15,586 nt of DNA from positions 1 to 15,586 of the forward strand of contig JANYGM010000040.1 of NCBI GenBank assembly GCA_025362415.1, read 5' to 3'. Below are positions 1 through 7,913 of this stretch, one piece after another (positions within the stretch are counted from its first letter, which is position 1; the number at the start of each line of letters is the position of its first letter). Made by a program: the position numbers and the translations under genes. The notes beneath the pieces were generated by a model. The model was given only the letters and a program-made list of their open reading frames with translations, did not search any database and was not told the origin of the DNA. The DNA is from a bacterium. GTDB lineage: Bacteria > Bacteroidota > Bacteroidia > Cytophagales > Thermonemataceae.

Positions 1-82
1 CGTTGGGTTTTCCTTTTGCTATTAAAATAGGGTTGCTATTTTTTTCATCAAAAATAGTACGGCAATATTTATAAGGTATCAT
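1..82 (-). CDS. 5' end of an unidentified protein, cut by the window edge
   Basis: On the minus strand an ATG at 82-80 opens a frame of 27 codons that stays open to the window edge, beginning MIPYKYCRTIFDEKNSNPIL. Upstream in the same frame there is a TAA and no other ATG before this one, so this is the natural start if the gene is real. It lies 71 bp beyond the stop of the PAS-domain gene on the same strand. The composition is mixed and protein-like rather than the K/N/I/F-only content of AT-rich noise. No family can be named from 27 residues, and the rest of the gene lies outside the window. The ORF could still be spurious. Confidence 0.4.
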   Translation of the reverse strand, partial: MIPYKYCRTIFDEKNSNPILIAKGKPN

Positions 83-153
83 AATACAATTATCATAGTT
101 ATAAAAAAATATTTTGTAACTACTTGATTATCAAGATATAAAAACTCTAATTC

Positions 154-1791
154 CTATTTTTTACTAATCTCTCTTTTCAAATCTTCTACTTTTTTGCGGT
201 AAGCGGCTATTTCACTCTCCTGCGTTTCATTGATAATATTAGAAGTGTCTTGTATGCGTTGAAACAAATCAATAGGTTTTGAGTAATTTTTTTCAGTTGT
301 CTTTATTTGCCTACTAATATCTCTTGCAAGTATAGACACACCTATTATTTGATTACTCAAATCAAAAATAGGGTTCAGCGTCATATCAAAAAAACTATTA
401 TTTACTTTATCTATTGTCGTTACTGCTTCTCCTTGCATAGCTTTGTCGCAAGCAGCTTTCCAATAAGGGATTTGCTCTGGCAAAATTAGCGTAAAAACAT
501 TATAACCGACTTCTACCATTACGCCAAACTCTGCATAACGCTCTTTCATAGAACGGTTAATCACAATAATATTGTAATTGGTATCAATTGCAAGTACACC
601 CTCTACTAAATTATCCAAAACAGACGACATCAAAAGTTGATTATTTCCTAGTTCTGAATTGGTTTGAGTAAGTTTTTCGTGAATAGATTGCAGTTCAGTT
701 ACACTTACTTGTAAATTCTCTTCTTTTTCTTGTAAAGCTTGTGTTTGCACCTCTAATTGTGCAATAAATTTCTGCCTTTCAATATCCCTCAAACGTCTAA
801 GCGTGATATTTTTAGAAAAAAACGCCACTCCAATAATAATCCCTTCATCATTTTCCATAGGATTAAAGGTAGTTTCATAGTATTCTGTTTGGTCAAAATA
901 ATTCTTAAACTCCTCAATAACAGTAAATCTGTTACCTTCTAATGCTTTATCAAGGTTTTTTTTCAAGTTTTCAACTTCATTATTAGGCACTATTTTAAGC
1001 AAATTTAAGCCTTTCTTTACAACAATCTCCCGCCTTCTATAACTCTCTCTAAATGCCTTATTCATACTCAAAACCTTGTATTTGAAATCCACAGACACTA
1101 TAATATCTTCCAAATTATCTATCATTGCTGTAAGATTAGCTTCTTTATCTTTAAGTTCTTCTTGCAGTTGCATAAACATATCTTGCGTTTGATGCAGTTG
1201 GCGCACACTTTCAGAAAGTTCTTTGTTACGGGCTTGAAGTTCTGGCAAAAAATGCTGTTGATTGGCTAATGGGTGCATTTTTTTACAAATAATCAGTGTA
1301 CTATCTTCTTTTTTGGAGAAAATAATACTCTCAAAATCAAAAGTTTTGGCGTGGCTTTCTCCTATTTGAGTTTTAGGTTCTATTTGGAGAGTTTGGAGGG
1401 CATTTTGCCACTCTGAAAGCCAGCTAGTAGGGATAATTTCTAAAATATTTTTGCCATCTTCTGGGTAGCGTGGCGCACACAAAGCCGCAAACAAACTATT
1501 ATGACCAATAATTTCATTTTTGGCATTTAAAGCAACTACGGCATCTTCAGAGAAACTCAAAACATCTACCATAAGCATTATGGCACGTTTTTTGGTCTTT
1601 TTTTGATAATCTAAAAAATAAAAAAAGAAACCAATCATCAAAATAAATACAGTAACTTCCAAAAAAATAGCTATATTCGTAGGCAAAACTGTTACCGTTG
1701 GCGTATAATGCGCATACATAAGTGCTACATCTAACGAGAAAAGTAGCGCAAAAACTATAAAAAAACGGTTTGTATTACTGATAATACTCAT
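154..1791 (-). CDS. Membrane-anchored protein with three PAS-like domains and no visible output domain
   Basis: The 545-residue protein starts with two hydrophobic segments (about residues 9-29 and 38-60) joined by a short, probably periplasmic, loop. Three PAS-like sensory domains follow, at about 74-170, 220-332 and 386-494. The last two have the usual pattern of a helix plus LD/EDIIVSVD or EGVLAIDTNYNIIVINR. The domains are separated by glutamine- and glutamate-rich coiled coils (about 181-222 and 333-385). The C-terminus is a short charged helix with no histidine-kinase H-box, HATPase, GGDEF, HTH or methyl-accepting region. In known proteins, PAS domains bind small ligands, haem or flavin, or mediate dimers; the ligand here is unknown. 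It is probably a sensory adaptor that signals to a separate partner through its coils. The start at 1791 fits the membrane anchor. It is divergent from the Omp85 gene. Confidence 0.85.
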   Translation of the reverse strand: MSIISNTNRFFIVFALLFSLDVALMYAHYTPTVTVLPTNIAIFLEVTVFILMIGFFFYFLDYQKKTKKRAIMLMVDVLSFSEDAVVALNAKNEIIGHNSLFAALCAPRYPEDGKNILEIIPTSWLSEWQNALQTLQIEPKTQIGESHAKTFDFESIIFSKKEDSTLIICKKMHPLANQQHFLPELQARNKELSESVRQLHQTQDMFMQLQEELKDKEANLTAMIDNLEDIIVSVDFKYKVLSMNKAFRESYRRREIVVKKGLNLLKIVPNNEVENLKKNLDKALEGNRFTVIEEFKNYFDQTEYYETTFNPMENDEGIIIGVAFFSKNITLRRLRDIERQKFIAQLEVQTQALQEKEENLQVSVTELQSIHEKLTQTNSELGNNQLLMSSVLDNLVEGVLAIDTNYNIIVINRSMKERYAEFGVMVEVGYNVFTLILPEQIPYWKAACDKAMQGEAVTTIDKVNNSFFDMTLNPIFDLSNQIIGVSILARDISRQIKTTEKNYSKPIDLFQRIQDTSNIINETQESEIAAYRKKVEDLKREISKK

Positions 1792-1803
1792 TTTTGAGTG
1801 ATA

Positions 1804-1831
1804 AATTGTGAGTTTTGAATTGTGAGTTAAT
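1804..1831. repeat. Heptad repeat array, copy 1
   Basis: Two copies of AATTGTGAGTT begin 14 bp apart (1804 and 1818), which read as heptads of the form AATTGTG-AGTTTTG-AATTGTG-AGTTAAT. Similar heptads occur at 3505, 14192 and 14283. The array sits just upstream of the PAS gene start, between two divergent genes. Confidence 0.5.
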
Positions 1832-1955
1832 ACAACACATTAACCATTTCTTTTTAGCGTTGTTTATGTTTTTCACAAACAACAGCAGTATTGTAAACAA
1901 AAAAATAAAAATAATTTTAACAAATAATAACACTAATGCAAATGTACCAAAAACT

Positions 1956-3494
1956 ATGACAAAATTTTTATTTTATTTAATTCTTTTTAGCGGATTTTTC
2001 CAAAAAAATAATACGCTTCTTGCACAGAATAAAGATACTTTTCAGAAAGTATTTTCTGATTCTACGGAAAACACCGCAAATATCTTACCAAAACCCGCAT
2101 CTACGCTGGATAGTTCTCACTTTTATATTATTGATGAAATAAATTTTAAGGGGAATAAGAAAACAAAACTCTCTATTCTTACTCGTGAGCTTGCCATAAA
2201 AATAGGTGATACACTCTCAAAACAGAAAATTGATGCTATTTTGGAAAGAGAACGTAACAAACTCTTTAATACTAATCTTTTTGTTGTGGTAAAACCTTCT
2301 ATAAAGATAAGTAAACGTGAAGCTTTGCCTGTTTTTGATGCTAATAAAACACTTATTCAGACAAATTATATAGAAAAAGTGACTATTTTATTTACGTTGC
2401 AAGAGCGTTGGTACTGGTTTCCTATGGTTATTTTTGAACTTGCTGACCGTAACTTTAATGAGTGGTGGAATGATAGAGGAAGAGATTTGGGGCGCACCAA
2501 CTTTGGAGGAAGACTCACTCGTAACAACGTAAGAGGCAGAAATGAAAGCCTTTCTATGGTTTTACAGTTTGGTTTTACCCCAAAAATTTCATTTAGTTAT
2601 CAAATTCCCTATATTGACAAGTATCAAAAATATGGAATGGACTTTGATATTGTATATGCACGCAACAAACAAATTGCTTATCAAACAGAAAACAACAAAC
2701 TTACCTTCCTCCAAAGTGAAAAAATCCTGCGTCAACGCTTCCAAATTAGTGTGGGCATCAATAGAAGAGGAAGTTTTTATACAACACATAGCGCAGGAAT
2801 TAAATATAACCGTTTTAGTGTTAATGATACCATTCTTCAACTTAATCCTAACTATTATTTAGAGGGAAGCACGCAGCAAAATTACTTGCAACTTGGTTAT
2901 AATTTTGTCTGTGATAAGCGAGATGTGCAATATTATCCACTAAAAGGCTACCGTTTTGAGGGAAATGTGTCTAAGTGGGGTCTTTCTAGTTTAGATGATG
3001 TTAATTTAACATCTGTTTATGCTAATCTTGCTTATTTTAAGCCCCTTTCTAAGCGTTTTTATGGTGATTTTGCTGTTAGTGGGCGGGGTTTTTATGCAAA
3101 TAAGCAACCTTATGCACAAGCGCAAGGGCTGGGTTATGGAACGGACTTACTGCGTGGCTATCAGTTGTATGTTATTGACGGACAAAGCTATGTCTTGCTC
3201 AAACCAACACTAAAATACGAACTCTTTAAGGTAGAAAAGTATATTAAATGGATACCTTTGGCACAATTCAGGACGTTTCCTGTGAGTGCTTACGCAAGAG
3301 TTTATACAGATATAGGCTACATCAGAGATAAAAATTCCGTTAAAACTAATAACCAACTAGCTAATCAGTTTCTTTATACGACTGGCGTAGGAATTGACAT
3401 AGTTTCTTTTTATAACTTAGTCTTACAGTTTGATTATTCTATCAATAAACAAAAAGAAACAGGCTTTTTCTTTGGCATAAATGGAGCATTTTAA
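1956..3494 (+). CDS. Omp85/BamA-TamA-like outer-membrane protein with one POTRA domain
   Basis: I place the start at the ATG at 1956 (512 residues). The frame is open from 1815, but the 47 extra codons look like AT-rich noise. The 1956 start gives a clean Sec signal, MTKFLFYLILFSGFFQ followed by LLAQ, the usual cleavage context in this phylum. Residues about 56-150 look like a single POTRA domain (INFKGNKKT, then ILTRELAIKIGD). The rest alternates polar and hydrophobic residues like a beta-barrel. It contains DKRDVQYYPLKGYRF near 320-334, the usual Omp85 strand motif, and LLRGYQ near 398-403, matching the conserved loop-6 xRGY/F motif. It ends in phenylalanine, typical of barrel proteins. Omp85 proteins insert or move proteins or lipids across the outer membrane. 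One POTRA and a short length argue against the essential BamA itself and suggest an accessory paralogue; the substrate is unknown. Confidence 0.85.
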   Translation: MTKFLFYLILFSGFFQKNNTLLAQNKDTFQKVFSDSTENTANILPKPASTLDSSHFYIIDEINFKGNKKTKLSILTRELAIKIGDTLSKQKIDAILERERNKLFNTNLFVVVKPSIKISKREALPVFDANKTLIQTNYIEKVTILFTLQERWYWFPMVIFELADRNFNEWWNDRGRDLGRTNFGGRLTRNNVRGRNESLSMVLQFGFTPKISFSYQIPYIDKYQKYGMDFDIVYARNKQIAYQTENNKLTFLQSEKILRQRFQISVGINRRGSFYTTHSAGIKYNRFSVNDTILQLNPNYYLEGSTQQNYLQLGYNFVCDKRDVQYYPLKGYRFEGNVSKWGLSSLDDVNLTSVYANLAYFKPLSKRFYGDFAVSGRGFYANKQPYAQAQGLGYGTDLLRGYQLYVIDGQSYVLLKPTLKYELFKVEKYIKWIPLAQFRTFPVSAYARVYTDIGYIRDKNSVKTNNQLANQFLYTTGVGIDIVSFYNLVLQFDYSINKQKETGFFFGINGAF

Positions 3495-3504
3495 CACTTT
3501 AAAT

Positions 3505-3535
3505 AATTGTGAATGGTGAATTGTGAATGGTGAAT
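3505..3535. repeat. Heptad repeat array, copy 2
   Basis: The 14-nt unit AATTGTGAATGGTG occurs twice head to tail (3505-3518 and 3519-3532) and continues with AAT. Each unit is two heptads, AATTGTG and AATGGTG. It follows the Omp85 stop codon by 10 bp. Confidence 0.7.
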
Positions 3536-3630
3536 GAAAACAAACCACAAGGATTTTTTGGAAAGTGCCGTTTCTGCATTTTGATATTTTTTAGGAGTAA
3601 TTTATCTTTAAATCTTATTTTTACAGTTTT

Positions 3631-3667
3631 AAAAAATGCAAAAAAAATATTTTTTTGCATTTTTTTT
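3631..3667 (+). terminator. A/T-only hairpin with T-run, possible terminator after the Omp85 gene
   Basis: The stretch contains TGC, eight A, TA, seven T and GCA, flanked by A6 and T8 runs, and folds into a nearly perfect hairpin followed by T-rich sequence. The stem has only two or three GC pairs, so it is a weak intrinsic terminator at best. It could equally be a bent A-tract region or an upstream promoter element for the gene at 3807. Confidence 0.35.
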
Positions 3668-3709
3668 GATATTTTTTCAGAAAAAATTTTTTTAGATGAA
3701 TATTTACAG

Positions 3710-3717
3710 TACATTTG
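3710..3717 (+). promoter_or_regulatory. Bacteroidota -7 promoter box (TACATTTG) for the 3807 gene
   Basis: TACATTTG is a perfect match to TAnnTTTG, the -7 element of the Bacteroidota primary sigma factor. No TTTG is found about 20 nt upstream; that region is A/T tracts. Transcription would begin near 3724, giving a leader of about 80 nt. Confidence 0.5.
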
Positions 3718-3806
3718 CGCATCAATAATTAGTTTTACCGCAAAAAATAAGCTAACACTTACTTGTTTTATCAAAAAAAGTATGAAATCCCTAAAAAATT
3801 ATCATA

Positions 3807-4472
3807 ATGAAAAATATAAAATTTGTTTTTATAGCATTGTTGGTTTGTTTTTTTTCAGGCAAAATAAAAGCTCAAACAGATAGCACAAAAAAAGATACTA
3901 CAATCACAACAATAACCAAAGAAAAATTAAGAATGGCAAGGCTGTATAGTAGTTTTGCTATTGGAGCAACTGTAAATAACTATTTTGGAAGTATAGGTGG
4001 CATATCCATTACATATCTATTATCCAATAATTGGGGGCTAAAAGTGAATATGAAAGGTTATAGTCAAGTAGCAAAAGACCTACCAGCAGACTACAGAAAT
4101 GGGTTCAACCCACTTGGAGCAGGAAAACCTAAAGACTATTTAATGGCATATTCACTAGCTATAATCAAAGAATTTGTAACCTCATCATCTACTAGATTAG
4201 GTTTAGAAGCAGGTTTTAGCATAATTGACTACAAAAAAGCTCGCTTTGAAAGACAATCATCAGGCGGATTTTTTAGTGCTGCAAATTATAAAATAGAGAA
4301 AAAAAGTGAGATTTCAATTGGACTACATTTGCGTGCAAAAGCAGAATTAAAACTTGGTAGAAGAACAAGTATAGAACTTGCCACTATTGCTAATATAAAC
4401 CCATTTCAGTCTTATTTTGGTGGAGAAATAGCCCTTAACTTTGGTATGCTAAGGCGCAAAACAGCACAATAG
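3807..4472 (+). CDS. Secreted outer-membrane beta-barrel-like protein, unidentified
   Basis: The 221-residue product begins MKNIKFVFIALLVCFF and runs to KAQTDS, a Sec signal with a likely cut after AQ near residue 23. A short T/K/I-rich linker follows. The remainder has alternating, glycine- and aromatic-rich segments (for example FAIGATVNNYFGSIGGISITYLL, in part) and ends in strands such as ELATIANINPFQSYFGGEIALNFG. This resembles small eight-strand outer-membrane barrels. The start is set by the signal peptide; a longer ORF in another frame (from 3527) overlaps it and is not coding. No specific family is recognised, and no enzymatic motif is visible. The next gene downstream encodes another envelope protein on the same strand, but a 183-bp repeat element separates them. 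Confidence 0.75.
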   Translation: MKNIKFVFIALLVCFFSGKIKAQTDSTKKDTTITTITKEKLRMARLYSSFAIGATVNNYFGSIGGISITYLLSNNWGLKVNMKGYSQVAKDLPADYRNGFNPLGAGKPKDYLMAYSLAIIKEFVTSSSTRLGLEAGFSIIDYKKARFERQSSGGFFSAANYKIEKKSEISIGLHLRAKAELKLGRRTSIELATIANINPFQSYFGGEIALNFGMLRRKTAQ

Positions 4473-4617
4473 AGTTGTTTAGTTGCTTTGTAATACTTCC
4501 ACAAAGCACGCAGATGACACAGATTAGACTGATTTTTACAGATAAAATCCGTGTTTATCCGTAAAATCCGTGTTATCAGCGTGCAAAACATATCAAATTA
4601 TAGCCAACTAAACAACT
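4473..4617. repeat. Nested palindromic intergenic element with 13-bp inverted ends
   Basis: AGTTGTTTAGTTG (4473-4485), starting right after the stop codon, is repeated as its exact inverse CAACTAAACAACT (4605-4617). Inside are a hairpin CTTTGT/ACAAAG (4486-4491 with 4501-4506) and a long imperfect inverted repeat from GCACGC (4506-4511) to GCGTGC (4579-4584). The arms of the long repeat are made of recurring (C)ACGGAT or ACAGAT units. From memory, very similar CCGTGTTATC-type hairpins are scattered in many Bacteroidota genomes. It could be a non-autonomous mobile element (MITE-like) or a structured 3' UTR. No transposase is nearby. Confidence 0.65.
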
Positions 4618-4655
4618 TTAATAATAAAATTTTGTAACCCTAAAAACACACAACT

Positions 4656-5432
4656 ATGAATTTAAAAAACGCATTTTTACTTCTTTGGGTAGCTTTTTTG
4701 TTATCTTCTTGTGCTGGAAGTGGACAATACCAAACCACACGCTCACATTATACACCTAATTTGGCAAAAGAAAAATTAAACGCAGAACTTGCGTGGGTAA
4801 GTGGTACAGGTGCAAGCGCAAACGCTGCCCTTAAAGTTTCTAAACATTGGGGCGCAGTTGCGACTTTTCAGTCAAACAGAACTTCCTATAATGCTAGTCC
4901 AGGAATATTAGCAACAGAAAGAACATACACCAAAAGAGGTTATAGCGTTGATTTGGGTGCGAATTTTAATATCCCAATAAGTAAAAAAGGTAGTTTTAAT
5001 GTTTCTTCTGGTTTTGGTTATAACTCCTCAGAACTTTCTGCAGTTGCCAAAGGCTACTCTTATGTAGACTATTATGCCACAAAAGGGGCTTACTGGTACA
5101 TACAACCATATCTTACATTAGGGCAACATAAAAGAACCAAACATCAAATTACTACTAGATTTCAAAGTTATGGTTTTGAACTTAGTGCTAGCAACATTGG
5201 ATACAGCTCTTATGCAACAACCCAAAAAAATAATGAGTTACTTGCAAGTTTTAGTTTGGGTTATGGCATAGATTGTAATGTTATGCCTAATTTGAATATT
5301 ACGGCTCAAATAGGTTTAGAAACTGCTCTCAATGGTATAGAAGTAAAAGAGACTTATAACACCAAAACAAATGTTCCAGATGCAGGTTGGGCGAAAATAG
5401 GCATACAATTTGTGCTTCCTTCAAAAAAATAA
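4656..5432 (+). CDS. Lipoprotein with beta-strand-rich, barrel-like body, unidentified
   Basis: The 258-residue protein starts MNLKNAFLLLWVAFLLSSCA. This is a type II signal peptide with lipobox LSSC, and Cys19 would become the lipidated N-terminus. The body alternates short polar and aromatic segments (KHWGAVATFQ, YSVDLGANFNI, GSFNVSSGFGYNS, LTAQIGLETAL) as in outer-membrane barrels, and it ends GIQFVLPSKK. Lipidated barrel-like proteins of this sort occur in Bacteroidota, but I recognise no named family. The residues after the cysteine (AGSGQY) lack the acidic patch linked to surface export in Capnocytophaga. It probably resides in the outer membrane facing the periplasm. It ends at a bidirectional terminator. 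No perfect -7 box lies upstream; AAATTTTG near 4630 is one base off. Confidence 0.75.
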   Translation: MNLKNAFLLLWVAFLLSSCAGSGQYQTTRSHYTPNLAKEKLNAELAWVSGTGASANAALKVSKHWGAVATFQSNRTSYNASPGILATERTYTKRGYSVDLGANFNIPISKKGSFNVSSGFGYNSSELSAVAKGYSYVDYYATKGAYWYIQPYLTLGQHKRTKHQITTRFQSYGFELSASNIGYSSYATTQKNNELLASFSLGYGIDCNVMPNLNITAQIGLETALNGIEVKETYNTKTNVPDAGWAKIGIQFVLPSKK

Positions 5433-5458
5433 AATAAAAATAATCTTGAAATCCCCAA

Positions 5459-5493
5459 AAAAAAGCCTTTCAAATTACTTGAAAAGCTTTTTT
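5459..5493. terminator. Bidirectional intrinsic terminator between convergent genes
   Basis: Left arm AAAAAAGCCTTTCAA (5459-5473) pairs with TTGAAAAGCTTTTTT (5479-5493) with a single mismatch and a 5-nt loop. It is followed by a T-rich tract on plus and by a run of T on minus, so it can stop both the lipoprotein gene and the S9 peptidase gene. Confidence 0.8.
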
Positions 5494-5504
5494 ATCTTTT
5501 TTAC

Positions 5505-5546
5505 TTTCCTATGCTGTCATATGAAAACACCTAACAGCATAGGAAA
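5505..5546. repeat. 13-bp perfect inverted repeat at the 3' end of the peptidase gene
   Basis: TTTCCTATGCTGT (5505-5517) and ACAGCATAGGAAA (5534-5546) are exact inverses around a 16-nt loop, ending one base before the peptidase stop codon (5548). No T-run follows on either strand, so it is more likely an mRNA 3'-end stabilising stem or protein-binding site than a terminator. Confidence 0.7.
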
Positions 5547-5547
5547 A

Positions 5548-7698
5548 TTACAAATTTTTATCCAAAAAATTAGTGAGCATTTTATAGAGATGCAAACGAG
5601 TAACTCCACCAGAAATACCGTGATTTTTATTGGGATAATAAAAACTTTCAAATTGCTTATTAGCCTTTATCAAAGCATCTTGCATAATTACGGCATTTTG
5701 AAAATGCACATTATCATCTCCTGTGCCGTGTACCAGCAAATATTTGCCTTTTAGCTTATCTACGTGAGTAATAGGAGAGTTTTCATCATAACCAGCAGCA
5801 TTATCTTGTGGACGTTTTAGATACCTTTCTGTATAAATAGTATCATAAAAACGCCAAGTTGTAACAGGCGCAACCGCCATAGCAGCCTTAAAAACGTCAT
5901 TTCCTTTCAAAATACACAAAGACGACATATAACCGCCATAACTCCAGCCCCAAATACCAATTCTGTCTTTATCAACAAAAGGTAAGCCACCCAAATATTT
6001 AGCAGCATCAATTTGGTCTTCTACTTCTAGTTTGCCTAGTTGTCCGTAAGTTGATTTACGAAAAGCCGCACCACGCCCTCCTGTACCTCTATTATCCACA
6101 CACGCTACCACATAACCCTTGCTCACAAGGTGCTGATACCAAAAAAAATCAAAGAAATCCCATTTGTTATCTACCTCCTGCGAACCAGGACCACCATACA
6201 CAAACATCAAAACAGGGCTTTTTGCGCTTGCGTTTGCAGGTTTTATCATCCAACCATTTAGCTCTGTGCCACTTGCATTTTTGAAAGTAAAAAATTCTTT
6301 TTTGGTGATGCTAAAAGCCTTCATTTTTTCATTTAAAACTTTATTATCTTCCAAAACCTTGATACTTTTGCCTGTTTTTGCCTCGTGCAAACTCGTAATA
6401 AAAGGCGTATCTTTGTCGCTAAAATTATCTACATAATAACTACAATCAGGACTCATATTGATGCTATGTGTCCCTTTTTGAGTAGAAAGTTTTTTGAATG
6501 TTTTTCCAGAAAAATCAGTCACATAAAGTTGTCTTTCTAATGGAGAATCTTTGGTACAAGTGAGGTAAATAAGGCTATTTTTCTCATCTACGCCTTCTAT
6601 TTTGCTTATTTCAAAGTCGCCTTTGGTGATTTGCCTAATTAGTTTTCCGCTAATTTCATATAAATAAATATGTTTAAAACCATCTTTTTCGCTTGTGTGC
6701 AAAAACTGCTTTCCGTTCTCCAAATAGCGCAAATCATCAGTAAATTCTACATCAACATACGTTTTTTCTTCCTCTGTAAGAATAGTTTTGCTTGCGCCTG
6801 TGCTTGCGTTAGCGTGCAAAATCTCTAATTTATTTTGCAAACGGTTCATCTTACGAATAGAAAGCGTATTAGCATCTTTTGTCCAGTTGATACGAGGAAT
6901 ATAAATGTCTGTTTCTGTTCCAATATCCATTTTAGTTATCTTAAAATTTGTCATATCCACAACAGAAATAGTAATTTTTGAGTTGTCCTCTCCTACTTTT
7001 GGATATTTGAAACGGTAATCAGTAGGATATGATTTATTCCACATTTGCATATTATATTCTTTTACGTTGGTTTCGTCAAAAGTATAAAAAGCAATTTTTT
7101 TGCTATCACCAGACCACGCAAACGCCTGCGCAAAGGCAAATTCTTCTTCATAAACCCAGTCTGTACTACCATTGATAATGCTGTTTTGCTTTCCTGTTGT
7201 GGTGATTTGCTTCTCTGACATATCAGATAGATTTACAACAAAAAGGTCGTTGTTACGCACAAAAGCTGCTTTTTGCCCGTCAGGTGAGATAGTGGCGTAA
7301 GATTGCGCACCTGCATTAGAGAGTTTTGATAGTTTTTTTGTTTTGATGTCAAAAATGGAATAATCAGCCTTAGAAGAACGTCTGTAGATGCTTTGAATAT
7401 TATTTTGAAGCAAAATTTTGTTTTCTGTGGCGTTTAGTTCGTAAGACTGAAATTCTTGTCCTACATCAGCCAAAACGCCTGCTTCTTTACCATCTTTTAC
7501 AGTAAACTTAGAAATTTTTGCACCATTGTTAGCGGAGTAAAATTGTCCATCTTTCATCCAATTTATTTCAGCACTTTGAGCAGGATAAAAGCTATAGTTT
7601 TGCCAAACATCTTCTATTTGGATTTTTTTTTGCGCCCATAATGTTGCATTGGAAGCAATCAGAGCAATTAGGAGGAAAATATTTGATTTTTTTTTCAT
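5548..7698 (-). CDS. Prolyl dipeptidyl-peptidase IV-like serine peptidase (family S9B)
   Basis: The 716-residue protein has a Sec signal (MKKKSNIFLLIALIASNATL then WAQ) and is probably periplasmic or outer-membrane associated. Residues about 90-460 form the eight-bladed propeller of DPP-IV enzymes. It contains DWVYEEEF (180-187), whose second and third glutamates (E185, E186) match the pair that grips the substrate's free N-terminus. The C-terminal alpha/beta hydrolase (about 480-716) carries the triad Ser586 in GWSYGG, Asp661 in GTGDDNVHF and His693 in NKNHGIS. The length fits the family, and all key residues are present. It removes X-Pro (and often X-Ala) dipeptides from peptides, feeding peptide catabolism. 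The gene stands alone, convergent with the lipoprotein gene. No perfect promoter box was found upstream on minus. Confidence 0.95.
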   Translation of the reverse strand: MKKKSNIFLLIALIASNATLWAQKKIQIEDVWQNYSFYPAQSAEINWMKDGQFYSANNGAKISKFTVKDGKEAGVLADVGQEFQSYELNATENKILLQNNIQSIYRRSSKADYSIFDIKTKKLSKLSNAGAQSYATISPDGQKAAFVRNNDLFVVNLSDMSEKQITTTGKQNSIINGSTDWVYEEEFAFAQAFAWSGDSKKIAFYTFDETNVKEYNMQMWNKSYPTDYRFKYPKVGEDNSKITISVVDMTNFKITKMDIGTETDIYIPRINWTKDANTLSIRKMNRLQNKLEILHANASTGASKTILTEEEKTYVDVEFTDDLRYLENGKQFLHTSEKDGFKHIYLYEISGKLIRQITKGDFEISKIEGVDEKNSLIYLTCTKDSPLERQLYVTDFSGKTFKKLSTQKGTHSINMSPDCSYYVDNFSDKDTPFITSLHEAKTGKSIKVLEDNKVLNEKMKAFSITKKEFFTFKNASGTELNGWMIKPANASAKSPVLMFVYGGPGSQEVDNKWDFFDFFWYQHLVSKGYVVACVDNRGTGGRGAAFRKSTYGQLGKLEVEDQIDAAKYLGGLPFVDKDRIGIWGWSYGGYMSSLCILKGNDVFKAAMAVAPVTTWRFYDTIYTERYLKRPQDNAAGYDENSPITHVDKLKGKYLLVHGTGDDNVHFQNAVIMQDALIKANKQFESFYYPNKNHGISGGVTRLHLYKMLTNFLDKNL

Positions 7699-7782
7699 TT
7701 TTTTAAACTTTTTTAAGGTATATCTACGTTATAATATCAGCATAAAACGCCACATAAATTTTTTTAGTATATTTTATAAATT

Positions 7783-7804
7783 TTTTACTAAAATTTTACT
7801 AAAA
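7783..7804. repeat. 11-nt perfect tandem repeat
   Basis: TTTTACTAAAA occurs twice head to tail (7783-7793 and 7794-7804). It lies about 85 bp upstream of the peptidase start and just upstream of the small-RNA-like unit, so it could be a binding site for either. Low sequence complexity tempers this. Confidence 0.5.
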
Positions 7805-7856
7805 AATTGACTTTGGCACAAAACTTGAAATGATATTTAGTATGGTAAACCACTAG

Positions 7857-7913
7857 ATGAAATATCATATAAATGTATCATTTTGTTTGTTTATGTTGTT
7901 TAATTGTTATTAG
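7857..7913 (+). CDS. Possible 18-residue hydrophobic peptide
   Basis: ATG at 7857 opens a frame of 18 codons, MKYHINVSFCLFMLFNCY, whose TAG ends exactly one base before the terminator stem. The peptide has a positively charged start and a hydrophobic, cysteine-containing core, like tiny membrane peptides or type I toxins. Its start codon lies within the hairpin's inner loop and right arm, which could control translation. There is no Shine-Dalgarno, but this phylum seldom uses one. A short AT-rich ORF can arise by chance, so this is speculative. Confidence 0.2.
   Translation: MKYHINVSFCLFMLFNCY

Larger units (their letters stand above)
3495..3806. other. 312-bp intergenic stretch: heptad array, AT palindrome, promoter
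   Basis: No gene is supported here. From left to right it holds a heptad repeat array (3505-3535), a long A/T hairpin (3631-3667), A- and T-tracts (around 3681-3693) and a Bacteroidota-type -7 box (3710-3717) for the downstream gene. ORFs across it on both strands are A/T-rich and overlap the real start at 3807. Confidence 0.6.

Noticed and set aside
1939..1946. Minus-strand TACATTTG box possibly driving the PAS gene
   Set aside because: It matches the -7 box but lacks a correctly spaced TTTG (the nearest is 13 nt away) and is almost 150 bp from the start, so it is not listed as a promoter.
3527..3883. 118-residue ORF upstream of and overlapping the 3807 gene
   Set aside because: It covers an A/T palindrome and promoter box, is phenylalanine- and lysine-rich, and conflicts with the signal-peptide start at 3807.
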